From Poa pratensis (Eukaryota > Streptophyta > Magnoliopsida > Poales > Poaceae): a stretch of DNA of 64,000 bases. The notes below the pieces were generated by a model that ran no database searches, was not told the DNA's origin, and was given only the letters and a program-made list of their open reading frames with translations. The translations under genes were made by a program, and so were the position numbers. Numbering within the stretch: the first letter of the stretch is position 1; every line of letters begins with the position of its first letter. Below are positions 43,661 to 54,645 of the stretch, piece by piece. The stretch covers positions 48,956,094 through 49,020,093 of the forward strand of contig CAMZMU010000027.1 of NCBI GenBank assembly GCA_947311845.1. Reading direction: 5' to 3'.

Positions 43661-45410
43661 GATTTTTTTGTTGCCATGACCATACTTAGAAATTGTGTAG
43701 AATTACAAAATTCGAGATGAGCTTGATATGGAATCCTTTAAATAGTTAGAACCAGATGAACAAGATGCGGCTAAATTCATTAATCTCACTCCTATATATC
43801 AAAAGTAATTAGCACACTGCTGCACGCTTCACTAAACATGTGCTCCCAGTAGGCAAGATCTAGCAAGGAGACATTTGATTGTTATATACTCCAGCTTATA
43901 CTTTCGGATTATATACTCCAGCTTATACTTGGAATACTTGCTATTACTCCACAAATGTGCTTTTACTCTTGCATTTTGGGTTGGTCATTGCAAGCAAGCA
44001 GTACTGGATACAGCTGCTACTGCATATAAATACTGAATTACAGCGGCAAACAAGCTTCTAATACTGCACTACATATAGACATATGCTTGAATTACACCAG
44101 CATGATAACAATGTACTCCAATATATTCAGACAAGAATATTAAAAAATAAAGTACATATCAATGTTCTTCTCAAACACTGCACATGAGTCACGTCACATT
44201 TAGTGACCCACATTTGAATTTAATGGAGTGTTTCAGTTCATAGCAATCAAGTAATTCCCAATGTAAAAGAAGCTTAATTTACTATCAGAGTGGACTTTAA
44301 AGTGCACTGACATAACACGGGCGCACAACAAACTTTAAAGTGGTATAAGATATCGCAATCTAGGAACGTAGGATACATAGTTAATGGAGAGTAACATGCT
44401 CAACTTCTACATGACTATGAACAAAAGAAATACAAAGATCTCTTGGAGCTAAAAATGACCAGCTTCAATAAAGCACACCTAGTTCAGAGCCTCTTGTTTT
44501 CCTGATGGAAAGTTTACCTGAACAGTTATGTCATCTGTGAACTGCGGGCTATCTTTCATTTTCTTCTCTAAAAAAATTATTGCTTCCCTGCAGAATCACG
44601 GTTTCTGCACAACCATTTCTGTCGTTCGTTTCTCTAGTCTGCAGTGGGTGGTGGAAGTTGTAGAACAATAAGTGAATCAAAACATACTTGGGAAGAGTAG
44701 ATGGAAAAGTAAGGTAATAAGTTGCATGCATAAATATGCAATCATAAAAACAAAAAGTTATCCGACTTTCAATCATGCTAATTGCTTATGGGACATAATC
44801 TCGAAGAGGGGCAGAAAGCATATAGTTAACAATTGTTAAAGCCAAGAATTGATGAACAACCAAGAATAGATCATCATCAACAACTTACAGCTCATGTTTG
44901 TGAACAATCCATGAAACATCAAGATCCAGAGGAAAAGCAGCCGTGCTAGATGTAGCATCAGGCGAGGAGGGTGGGTGGCTTGACGGCAGGCAGTTGGGTG
45001 ACGGCGGGCGATCTCAAGGATCGGTAGGGGCGGTCCTCTGGTGGCGTCCTCGGTACGGGATCGTGTGGCCGTGTGGGGGCAGCAGCGCGTCTTCCTCCTC
45101 CTTCGAGCAGCATTGACATCGAGCGAGGGTTGCTGCCGGCGGGGGAAACCCGCGTTGGACTCACCGGTTCAGGCCACGGCTTCAGCGGTGTCTCACAAGG
45201 GGACAAGGCGGTGGTTCCAGCAGAGGGCTGCGGATCTGGAGGGATTCTGGCGACGGCTTGTGTGAGCGGAAGTTGTGAGGAGGACGATCAGAGGAGGCCG
45301 AACCGTCGCCAGCGGTAATTTTGGGTGCGACGAAGACATTACGGGATTAGCGGGGAGATTGGGTTCGCTTTGGGCGCGGATGCGGACGGCAGAGATTTGG
45401 CAGAACATGT
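43661..45410. other. Intergenic region, no supported gene
   Basis: 43.66-44.95 kb is AT-rich with only short frames. 44.95-45.42 kb is GC-rich, with overlapping frames on both strands and no recognisable domain. Confidence 0.5.
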
Positions 45411-45782
45411 TCTGCCGGTCGACAGGATGAATCTGGTCCGTCGGGACCAGCGAAGTAATAGGCTTCGTCAGATTTTGTTTCTGGAGTAGGATCTGAAGGT
45501 TCCAGTTATCCCGTGTACGCTTTCCTGGGTGGACGTAAAGAAATTTTAGTTCGCTCTTTTATTAGTAGTGGAGATGGAGATAGTGGAGAAGTGGAGATTC
45601 AAATCCGAAATTACTTTCCTAAAAATTTGGAAGGAAACATGGAAGCACTTAATTATACAGATGTAATTAGTGGATTCTCTTTTGGAAACTCCAGTGGTCC
45701 GCCGATTGCTAGGGATCGGTAGACGATTTGCACTGCCTTGTCTATGGTTAGCATTGTAGGCGGCATTAATTGCTTTGCCGTC

Positions 45783-45790
45783 TATAAATA
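45783..45790 (+). promoter_or_regulatory. TATA box of the MEG-like peptide gene
   Basis: TATAAATA lies 85 bp upstream of the start codon at 45,875, leaving a leader of about 55 nt if transcription starts some 30 bp downstream. Confidence 0.7.
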
Positions 45791-45874
45791 GGATTGAGAT
45801 GATTGAAGTATTAAGCATATCTTCGCTTCAGATCAGAGACCAGTGCATTCTTTGGAGACGAGGGAGAATATTAC

Positions 45875-46257
45875 ATGGCGATTAGCATGAGAAACGTCGG
45901 CAAGGTTTTCATTATCATGCTTTTTCTCGGAAGTATTGTCGCAGACGAGGGTAATCAGATTTTTTTTTATCTTAGAGTAATTTCGATAGCGGTTGCTTCA
46001 TTGCTAATTTTGCTTCTGTGGCTACCACAGGCGTAAGCATACACACCACGGAGCGATCCGTCGGGCTGATCGGACCAGGCACAAGAAAAATATCCACCAT
46101 CTTTTGCATTATTACAAAAGATGGCTGCCCTGATCCATCTCCTGATGGTTGTTACATGTGCATGGATCGGGGTTACGATCAACCACGATATGCCACTAGA
46201 CCAGAATGCTGGAACCACTGTCCTCACCACGGTGGCAACCTCCCTGGCCATCCTTGA
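45875..46257 (+). CDS. Small secreted cysteine-rich peptide, MEG1/ESF1-like, 2 exons
   Basis: The exons are 45875-45950 and 46031-46257, with an 80-bp GT-AG intron, giving 100 aa. Residues 1-24 form a signal peptide with hydrophobic core VFIIMLFLGSIVA, so the product should enter the secretory pathway. The C-terminal half has cysteines in the order C-x6-C-x7-C-x2-C, then EC-x3-C in PECWNHCPHH. The CYxC and EC..HCP layout, the intron after the signal peptide and the Trp before the last Cys recall the grass MEG1 / embryo-surrounding-factor family, maternally expressed peptides of the seed. Those usually have eight cysteines; six are visible here (CYMCM instead of CYCC, and QPRY where a Cys is common). 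TATA and AATAAA signals frame the gene. Family assignment is moderate; function is inferred. Confidence 0.65.
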
Positions 46258-46317
46258 TTTCATTTGGCGACAGATGATATGATCTTGTTGCAACCCATGA
46301 ATTGTTCAGATCTAATC

Positions 46318-46323
46318 AATAAA
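46318..46323 (+). terminator. Polyadenylation signal of the MEG-like gene
   Basis: A canonical AATAAA, 61 bp after the stop codon, followed by an AT-rich stretch. Confidence 0.6.
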
Positions 46324-46679
46324 ATAAGACCCAACATGTTTGAAATAATATTGTGTACTTGCATTGTTGTTTTTTACCAATATATTACTACTCTGGCCGT
46401 ATAGAATTGTTGGTGTATAATAATACAATAATAGGTAATTACCCGTATAATATGTTAGTCCATGACCGCGAGCTCATTACCATGATTGCCTTATATTGTT
46501 TTTGTTAATGTGATTGTGTACCCCAAAAAATGAATTTTATTTGCCTTACAAACACTTATTGCCTTACCAAAGAAGATACGATTTTATTTGGTAAGTTAAG
46601 ACATGCCGCAACTAAGGCTTATTTGAGAAAACGGCAGAAGAAATAGCAAAAATGGGGGAAAAAAAAAGGAAAGAACATA

Positions 46680-46829
46680 CTCACTCCGTTTCTAAATAAA
46701 ATCCTTTTTAGCTTATTCTTGATTCGTACATAAATTAAATTCAAATGAGCAAATCAACACACTAAAATACATTTATATACTTATGAATCAAGAAAACCTA
46801 AAAAGGCTTATAATTTGGAATGGAGGAAA
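46680..46829. mobile_element. Stowaway-type MITE (150 bp)
   Basis: It begins CTCACTCCGTTTCTAAATA and ends with the inverted TTATAATTTGGAATGGAGG. TA duplications flank it (46678-46679, 46830-46831). The inner arms CCTTTTTAG and CTAAAAAGG pair. This is characteristic of Tc1/mariner-derived Stowaway elements. Confidence 0.85.
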
Positions 46830-46831
46830 TA

Positions 46832-47380
46832 CATACGGAGGACATTCTTTTTAGATAGGTTAGAAGCTTTGACGACCATCCGCCAGAACTGGCCTCAACC
46901 GGTAACGGCTTCGTTCCAAGATAATTAATTTTCGGAATTTCTTCGTTTAGAACGGTCGGTAGTTAGCGATACGCGGCGGACCAATCAAACCTTGTGAGCC
47001 ACCAATTGTCCCGGTCCCACCCACGTGCCATCGCTATCCTCTTTTTCTCTCGAGTCTCACGGGCGTTGCTCTTGCTCCCACTCCCTCGCCGGCCACCGCC
47101 GCATACCACATCGGCCACGCACCTACCCACCCCCCCCTCTCACTCGACTCCTTTTCTTCCGAGAGCTCGATCTAGAAGCGCCGCCGCCAACGCGCCACGC
47201 GACCGGTCCCCTCGCCGCCGGCCGGACCGCCTCTCCGGTGACCCTCCCCGACCTTCCTCTTTTCGGCGACCGAATAGAGCACCCCGCAGACTAGGATGCG
47301 CGAGAGCATCCACGCCGGCCGGTGGCCATGCTGGCGCTCGTGCACAGGGCCGGCTGAGCCACGGCGAACGAGCCGGGGCA
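46832..47380. other. GC-rich region before the Copia element
   Basis: Sequence from 46,990 is GC-rich, with overlapping frames on both strands and no domain. It replaces the first part of the 5' LTR of the Copia element, so it may be captured or rearranged DNA. Confidence 0.4.
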
Positions 47381-47540
47381 AGAAACCGTCCACGACGGTT
47401 GTCCCTGAAACGCCGCCACCATATGTCGGTTTGTAGAGGCGACGGTTCCCCTTGTATAAATACTCGATTGTCAATGGAATAAAGATCACAGTTTGATTCA
47501 TTTGTCCTTTCTCTCGTTTGCTCTCGATCGATTCCGAACA
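47381..47540 (+). repeat. Partial 5' LTR of the Copia element
   Basis: It aligns with 51546-51705 of the 3' LTR with scattered substitutions, and ends TTCCGAACA. The first 100 bp of the LTR (U3) have no counterpart here. Confidence 0.85.
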
Positions 47541-47623
47541 CGTTATCAGCACTGCTCCCCGGAGCGATTCCGACGAGAAGAACAAGGACACGAACAAAGA
47601 AAAGTTCTCTACGAGGACAATCC

Positions 47624-50600
47624 GATGGAAGAGGAAGTATGCCCTGTGGACAGTGCTACCACAAACTCCATACTGAGGGAGTTAAAATATTTTCCAGACT
47701 CTGAAAAAGATGAATGGTGATATTTTGACTATCGCTGGACGCGATACGGTAATTGTTGGCACTGGACGTGCCATATTTACCCTCCTAGGCGGTACACAAG
47801 TGACAATTGAGGATACATTATTGTATCCCGATTCTTCACGTACCCTAATCAGTTATCGACATATCTGTTAGAATGGTTTTCACATTGAAACCCATGAAGA
47901 CAACAAAGAGGAGTATTTACTATTCACAAAAGATTACGGATATGGCAAGCAAGTACTTGAAAAAATTCCTTCTCTGTCGTCGTCCGGACTGTACTATACG
48001 TACATTAAGCCCGTAGAACATGTTACTTACAAGGTAGTTTTCCAAAATGTTAACGCATTCCAAACCTGGCATGATCGCCTAGGCCATCCTGGTATCGGGA
48101 TGATGAGGAAGATTACTAGCAATTCCATTGGTCATAATTTGCTTGAGTCCAAATTTTCTCAGTCATCGGATTTCGTGTGCACATCATGTGCCACAACAAA
48201 GTTTATTCTGAGGCATTCGCACCTCAAGATACAAGCTGAACCACTTCAATTTCTTGAATGAATTCAAGGAGACATTTGTGGTCCCATCCAACCATTGTTT
48301 GGACCGTTTAGGTATTTCATGGTTCTTATTGATGCATCTACACGATGGTCACATGTGTGCCTTCTTTCCACACGGAATCACGCATTTGCCAAGATAATGA
48401 AGGAAGTAATTAAGTTACAGGCCCATTATCCAGAAAGTCGAATTAAATCAATTCGCATGGACAATGCTGCAGAATTCTCTCACGTGCAAGACCTTTGTTG
48501 ATGAATTGCAGCTTGCCAACCTCGTGTTGGGGTCATGCAGTTTTACACGCTGCTGACTTAATACAATTACGACCTACTGCATATCACAGTACTTCCCCTA
48601 TGCAATTGGTACGTGGAAATCCACCTAGCAATTCCCATCTGCGTAAGTTCGGATGTGCTACATACATCCCGATCTCACCACCTCAGCGGACATCCATGGG
48701 CCCACACAGAAAACTGGGGATCTATGTGGGGGTACAAATCGCCGTCGATTATTAAGTACCTTGAACCCCTTATTGGGGATCTATTCACAACCCGTCACGT
48801 TGATTGTATATTTGACGAGGAACATTTTCCGGCATTAGGGGGAGATTTAAAGTACCAGAAAGAATGCCCGGAAATTGATTGGAATGCTCTTGCCATTTCA
48901 GCCTCCGATCCACGTACCCAAGAGACTGAACTCCAAGTTCGGAAAATCATAAATTTGCAACATCTTGCAAATAATCTGTCAGATTCATTTATTGATCTAA
49001 AAGGTGTCACAAAATCTTTGAATCCGGCCATAAATGCCCTCGAAAGAGTGGAGGTACCAACTAAACCCACTTAACTCCCCGTTCCCAAAAAGAGGAGGAG
49101 TACGGCCTCTGAACCGGATCATGCTTCTCGCGAGTAGCAAAGGAGAGCGTGGAGAAACTCCTCAACGTCAGTAAATGCAAGTCAACTCAACGTTGACAAA
49201 CACCTTATGGGTAGTATACACCCAGTGGAAGGGCAACCTCCACAACCCAGCTCCAGCTTGCACACACTGGCTTGGACATTGGAACACCTAGACTCACGCG
49301 TATTGGGAAATCACGAAGAGTCATCAGGGTGCACGAGATATCCATCAACTATATCGATTCCGGAGAATCATTCAACCGTAAGTCTACGATTGTCGACACT
49401 TATTTTTGTGCTACAATTGCAAATACCCTTCTTAATGATCATGATCCAAGGACTATCGTTGAGTGTGAAAAACGTTCCGACGGGCCTCAATGGAAGGATT
49501 TAATACAAGCAGAATTAGCATCGCTTAATAAAAGGAAGGTATTCACATAAGCAATACCTACACCTCATAGTGTTTTCCCTGTGGGATTCAAATGGGTTTT
49601 CCTCAGGAAACAGAATGAGAACAATGAGGTGGTTAGATACAAAGAAAGGCTTGTAGCACAGGGTTTCACGCAGAGACCCGGCATTGATTTCAATGAGCAT
49701 ATTCTCCGATTATGAGTGGTATCACTTTCCGATATCTAATATCTTTGGCAGTGCAAAATCGTCTATCTATGCAGTTGATGGATTTCGTGACCGCACATCT
49801 TTACAGGTCACTAGATTCGGACATTTACATGAAGGTTCCTGACAGAATCTCTCTCCGAATGCAAGCGCAAAACGCAACATGTAGTGTGTAAAACTGAACA
49901 AGTCTTTATACGATTTGAAACAGTCAGGCGGATGTGGTACAACTGACTTAGTGAGTACCTTCTTCAAAAAGTTACTCCAACACTGATGACTGCCCATGCG
50001 TCTTCATCAAGAAGTCATCTTCAGGATTTTGCATCATTTACGTGTACTTCGATGATCTCAACATCATTGGCAACGCACAAGATATTGATGAAGCACGCAA
50101 TCATCTAAACATGGAATTTGAGATGAATGATTTGGGTAAAACCAATTTTTTCTTGGGTATCCAACTCGAGCACCTTCCCTCAGGAATAATGGTACACCAA
50201 GCTGCATGTATCAAGAAAATATAGGAGAAATTTAATATGGACAAATCCTATCCGTCTAAAACTCCATGGTGGTTCGATCTCTAGACATAGAGAAAGATCC
50301 GTTCAGGCCGAGGGATGATGGAGAAGAGATGTTTGGACCCGAGGTTCCATATCTCAGTGCCATTGAAGCGCTTATGTATCTTGCAAATTGTACGAGACCT
50401 GACCTCGCATTTGCAGTGAATCTACTTGCTAGACACAACACAGCTCCCACCAAACGCCATTGGGCGGGAGTCAAGAATGTCTTTCGATATCTCCAAGGCA
50501 CAAAGGATCTTGGCCTATTCTTTTCAGTTCCAGAGAAACCCGGACTCTAGTATGATTGGATACGCTGATGTTGGCTATTTAACTGATCTCCATAATGCCA

Positions 50601-51070
50601 GATCACAATCCGGCTTTGTGTTCCTACATGGTGGAACGGCCATATCATGGAAGTCTTCGAAACAAACTCTGGTTGCAACGTCCACCAATCATTCTGAAAT
50701 AATTCCAATATATGAAGCATCATGCAAATGTGTGTGGCTTCGCAGGATGATGAACCACATACAATAGTCATATGGAATTGGTTCTATCGAATCACCTACC
50801 ATTATCTACGAAGATAATGCGGCTTGTGTTGCACAGATGCAAACAGGATATATAAAGAGCAATATCACTAAGCATATTGCCCCCAAGTTGTTTTCCCCCC
50901 ATCAACTCCAGAAGAGTGGGGAAATCAACATCTTGCAAGTTAAATCATGCGATAATCTCGCTGATCTTTTCACGAAGTCTCTACCAACTTCAACATTCCA
51001 GAAATACATTCATGGGATTGGTATGCGACGGCTTGGGGATTTGCAAGAGTCAGAGGGAGTATCTTCCTGA
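47624..51070 (+). pseudogene. Copia polyprotein remnant (protease, integrase, RT, RNase H)
   Basis: Recognisable pieces, in different frames and broken by stops and deletions, are as follows. The protease-like CPVDSATTNSILREL lies at 47641. The GAG pre-integrase/HHCC region WHDRLGHPG lies at about 48070. The integrase-core piece GPFRYFMVLIDASTRW, with RMDNAAEFS, spans about 48300-48480. RT pieces [10 protein letters not shown] and a YFDDL box (YVDDL in most relatives) lie at about 49,575 and 50,045. The RNase H-like end GYADVGYLTD lies at about 50,560, with the HIAPKLF and NLADLFTKSLP blocks at about 50,870-50,990. The order is canonical. I describe it only as found. Confidence 0.88.
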
Positions 51071-51444
51071 ACTTTTCCTGTTCAAAACATCATATTACAC
51101 TCGTTTTCCCTTTATGAGTTTACTTTTCAGGTTCTCATTAAGGTTTTTAATGAGGTAATATCAACATAAGATTATATGTCATATTTTATGTTTTCCCCAC
51201 CGGGGTTTTTAGGAAAGTATACACGACATATTAATTGCCCTCTAAATTCTATGGATATAATTCATATCGAGTTAACAGAGGCAATAATCATTATATGTTG
51301 GATCATTTTCTCCTTATTTTCCCACAGGGTTTGAAGGAGTTGTACCAGCATATCCTACACTACTCATATTTTTCCCACAGAGTTTTTGGAGGAGATTATT
51401 CCAAAGGATGTTCAATCGCAAGTACAAGGAAGGATTAGGGGGAG

Positions 51445-51705
51445 TGTTAGGATTTAATTAGTTCACTTAATTAAATTGGATAATCCTCCCTGTGTAATAT
51501 CACGTGCGGTTGGTTTGGCAACAGTCACGACGCTCCCACGATTGTAGAAACCGTCCCCGGCGGTTGTTCCCGAAACGCCGCCTCCATATGTCGGCTTGTA
51601 GAGGTGACGGTTCCCCTTGTATAAATACTCGATTGTCAATGGAATAAAGAACACAGTTCGATTCATTTGTCCTTTCTCTCGTTTGCTCTCGATCGATTCC
51701 GAACA
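51445..51705 (+). repeat. 3' LTR of the Copia element (261 bp)
   Basis: It starts TGTTAGG and ends AACA (TG...CA type). It contains a TATAAATACTC promoter motif at about 51,620 and AATAAAG at about 51,642. A polypurine tract precedes it directly. Confidence 0.9.
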
Positions 51706-52050
51706 TTATTTATGATCTCATGGACAAAGAGATGTCGATTAGACACAATCTATCTTTTTGAACTTAAATGGAATAACTTAAATGGACAAGGTGACGGTTC
51801 CTCTTTTATGTGAATGGTGAGCATACCTCCCAGATATGTGTAGCACATTGTTTGAAGTTAATTAAAATTTCAGCAGCATTTCGTTTGAATTTTTAATAAT
51901 CTTGCTCACAAATATAGAATGAAATGGAATAACAAATATATGACATCAAAGGCAACACATATTTCAATCCAGACACTCATACAAGTCATTTGAATAGTCG
52001 AAATACATTAATCCATTCAAGCATGTCTAGATAATGGCATGGTAGCGACC
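51706..52050. other. Junction region between Copia and Harbinger
   Basis: No gene. The left inverted repeat expected for the neighbouring Harbinger element (GGGTGTGTTTGG) is not visible here, so that end may be deleted. Confidence 0.4.
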
Positions 52051-52068
52051 AAAAGCGTTCCAGTCAAC

Positions 52069-52175
52069 TTCATAATTAAAGTTCATTACAGTCCACTACG
52101 AATTAAAGTTCATTACAGTCCACTACATAATTAAAGTTCATTACAGTCCACTACATAATTAAAGTTCATAGTAGC
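52069..52175. repeat. 28-bp tandem repeat, about four copies
   Basis: Units of the form AATTAAAGTTCATTACAGTCCACTACAT are repeated about four times with one partial unit. They lie just downstream of the Harbinger ORF1 stop codon. Confidence 0.85.
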
Positions 52176-52204
52176 AACCCAACAGCAAATTGTAGTTCAT
52201 ACAA

Positions 52205-53232
52205 TCACTTCAAATTGTAGATCACTCCAAAGGTCTTCTCAACGTACCTACCCACCCAAACCAACTTGTTATCAAGCTTAAGCGTCATGAATGCATTTGC
52301 TATCTTAGGATTGTCAACGAGATAAGCATAGTAGTGAGCAACATGTCCCTCATCAAATCCCTTGATTGCCACCAAAGCATCCCACAAGCCATCTGGTAAA
52401 GCATCATCATCTCCACCAGACTTGACTAGAGCATCAGCCATCATTTTGAACCCATCCTTGAGAGTGGTCACAAGTGGATCATCTTCAATTATTACAACCT
52501 TAGCCTTCTTTTTTGGTGGTGTCCTTTGGATTTGGACTCACCAACATTTGGTGACAAGTCCACCCCACTTCCATCTTCTTCAAGATCAATAGAGAGTGGG
52601 TCGTTACCGGACTTGGCATATTTCCCCGTAGCCGTAGTTGACCCAAATATTGTTTCCATGGCCCTGTAGTGTTCAATTGGGGTATTCAAATAGGCAGCAT
52701 CAGCTTTGAAGGCCTACAAAAAAAATGTCCAAGTGAGCTGCAAGAAGTAGACATAACATGTACATATTGTAAATTAATACAAAATTTGCAAGTGGTCATG
52801 TAACAATCTTACATTACATTGGCTTGCATAGTGTTCATCACTGAGCCTAATAGTGCATGTATCCTCATCCCATAGAGCTCCACTCAAATTCTTCAACTGG
52901 ACTATCCTCCCCCACATCTTCCTCCACTTCTTAAGGTGGTTGCTACACTGATCTCCGGTTAAGGATAACTTGAAATGCTCATTCAAAGCCTGAGCACATT
53001 GGTTATGATCCATACTCTTGAATCCATTTGAAGTTCTAGCACCACTAGCCACAAGGTCTGCCAAGAAGCCTAGCATCTTGGTGGACATGGAAGTTGTCCA
53101 CACAATCAGCCCACTCTTACCGGTGCTCACACTTGCACCGGTACTTCCACTTGCACCGGTGACTTCAATATTGTCCATTGATGTCAAAGCATGAAAACAT
53201 TGCAAACAATGATAAGAGAGCATCACAAACAT
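52205..53232 (-). pseudogene. Harbinger ORF1 (Myb/SANT-like DNA-binding protein), frameshifted
   Basis: Exon 1 (to 52,813) carries the Myb/SANT-like region: VWTTSMSTKMLGFLADLV, then KSMDHNQCAQALNEHF, GDQCSNHLKKWRKMW and SGALWDEDT. An intron (GTAAG...TAG) joins it to exon 2 at 52,713 (AFKADAAYLNTPIEHYRAME). One base is missing near 52,540, after GESKSKG. Downstream the correct frame resumes as MTTLKDGFKMMADAL and continues to the stop at 52,205. The product would assist the transposase at the element ends. Broken as written. Confidence 0.78.
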
Positions 53233-53502
53233 AGTTTCAATAGATTAAAATGATCCATTTTCGTCCAGCCATCAAAACATTGCAAAAAAAATGGTAAAAG
53301 AGCATCACAAACATAGTTTCAATAGGTTAAAATGATACAACATGTCCAGCCATTACATAAATGCAAAGATAAAGTCTAGAAATACATCATTTTGACATTG
53401 ACCATGCCACACTCAATTTCCATACGAGATCTGCCTATCGGCCCACATTTGGTTAGCAATTTGTTGCCTACGATCTACCATGGCCCTTTGGTCTTGTGTT
53501 TG

Positions 53503-54146
53503 TTACCTTTGTGTCCGGATTGGTTGGGTGGTCCAAGTCACCTCCGGTAAAATAAACTCATCAATCCCTTGAGATAGTGCATAGTTATGAAGAATGCAAC
53601 AAGCTACAACAATGTCAACTTGCACCGGAAATGGAAAGAATGGTTTGGCATCATCCAATATTTTAAATCTCCTCTTGAGAGATCCAAAAGCTCGCTCTAC
53701 CGTCACACGTAGAGACGAGTGCCTAAGGTTGAATAGCTCCTCTGCATTTTGGACAGGGTTACTACCCCACTCGTTCAAATGGTATCTTGTTTTCCGAAAA
53801 GGTGGCAAAAAACCGGGCTTGGCTCCATATCCCGCATCAACTAGGTAGAATTTTCCTAAAAGGACAAGACAAAAATGGATGAGACGGTTTGGACAATGTA
53901 TGGACAACTCTACCAAAGGCTATTTATTACCTTGCGGTACTTGGAGGCCTCTCTCACGGTCAAGTGCATCAGCTAAAACAAGTGCATCATGTGCTGTCCC
54001 TTCCCAGCCAGCCAACACATATGTGAATCGAAGGTCAAAATCTACAGCTGCCATAACATTTTGAGTTGCGAATGTCTTCCTACCACGAAAAGAATGTTCC
54101 ACTTCCTTCACAATAGATGCTCTTACATGTGTACCATCAATAGCCC
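53503..54146 (-). pseudogene. Harbinger transposase, C-terminal part
   Basis: After the MULE insertion point the frame resumes with DGTH (from 54,137) and KEVEHSFRGRKTFATQN. It then spans an intron (donor after PQG at about 53,935, acceptor at about 53,857) into LVDAGYGAKPGFLPPFRKTR, which holds the second catalytic Asp, and VTVERAFGSLKRRFKIL, which holds the catalytic Glu. It ends at 53,503. This half is in frame. It belongs with the N-terminal part at 58,130-58,728. Confidence 0.9.
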
Positions 54147-54645
54147 GCTAATTTTTTTTAATAATACATTTTTTATTAAATTCAAAAAATATTACGCAAA
54201 AAAAACAAATTTTCAGAAATAATACGGCCTCGGCCTGGGCTGGGCCGATTAGCCCTGTCGGCCGACTCTGCGCGTGTCAGAGAAGCAGGCCGGCCAGAGC
54301 TGCGCCGACTGGGCCCTATCGGCTTGTACTGGGCCGACAAGGGGCTGTCGGCCCAAGCTGGGCTGAGTAGCTCTTCCATTTTTTTTCCACCTCTCCCTCC
54401 TCCATTTTTAGCCACAAATGCAGACAAATTATAGATGAAATGGATGTCCAAATTTCAAACATAGATGCAGACAAATTACAGATGAAATCAAACTCCAAAT
54501 TTAAATCACTGATCCACACTTATTACAGATAAAAACATAGTATACAAACACTGATCCACACCTATTACAGATAAAAACATAGTCCAAATTTAAAACATTG
54601 ATCCACATTATTACAAATAAAAGCACAGTCCAAATTTAAAAGATC

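Larger units (their letters stand above)
47381..51705 (+). mobile_element. Ty1/Copia LTR retrotransposon, degenerate, gag-deleted
   Basis: A complete 3' LTR (51445-51705, TGTTAGGATT...TTCCGAACA) follows a polypurine tract (TTAGGGGGAG). The 5' side has only the last 160 bp of the LTR (47381-47540), with the same TATAAATACTCGATTG promoter segment, and then a TTATCAGCAC primer-site-like sequence. Domain order protease, integrase, RT, RNase H is that of Copia. About 90 bp separate the 5' LTR from the protease, so gag is missing. The two LTR portions differ at several sites, so the insertion is not recent. No gene is functional. Confidence 0.88.

Noticed and set aside
46994..47597. Possible protein-coding exons upstream of the Copia element
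   Set aside because: Arg/Pro-rich frames on both strands run into the LTR, which shows they are chance frames.
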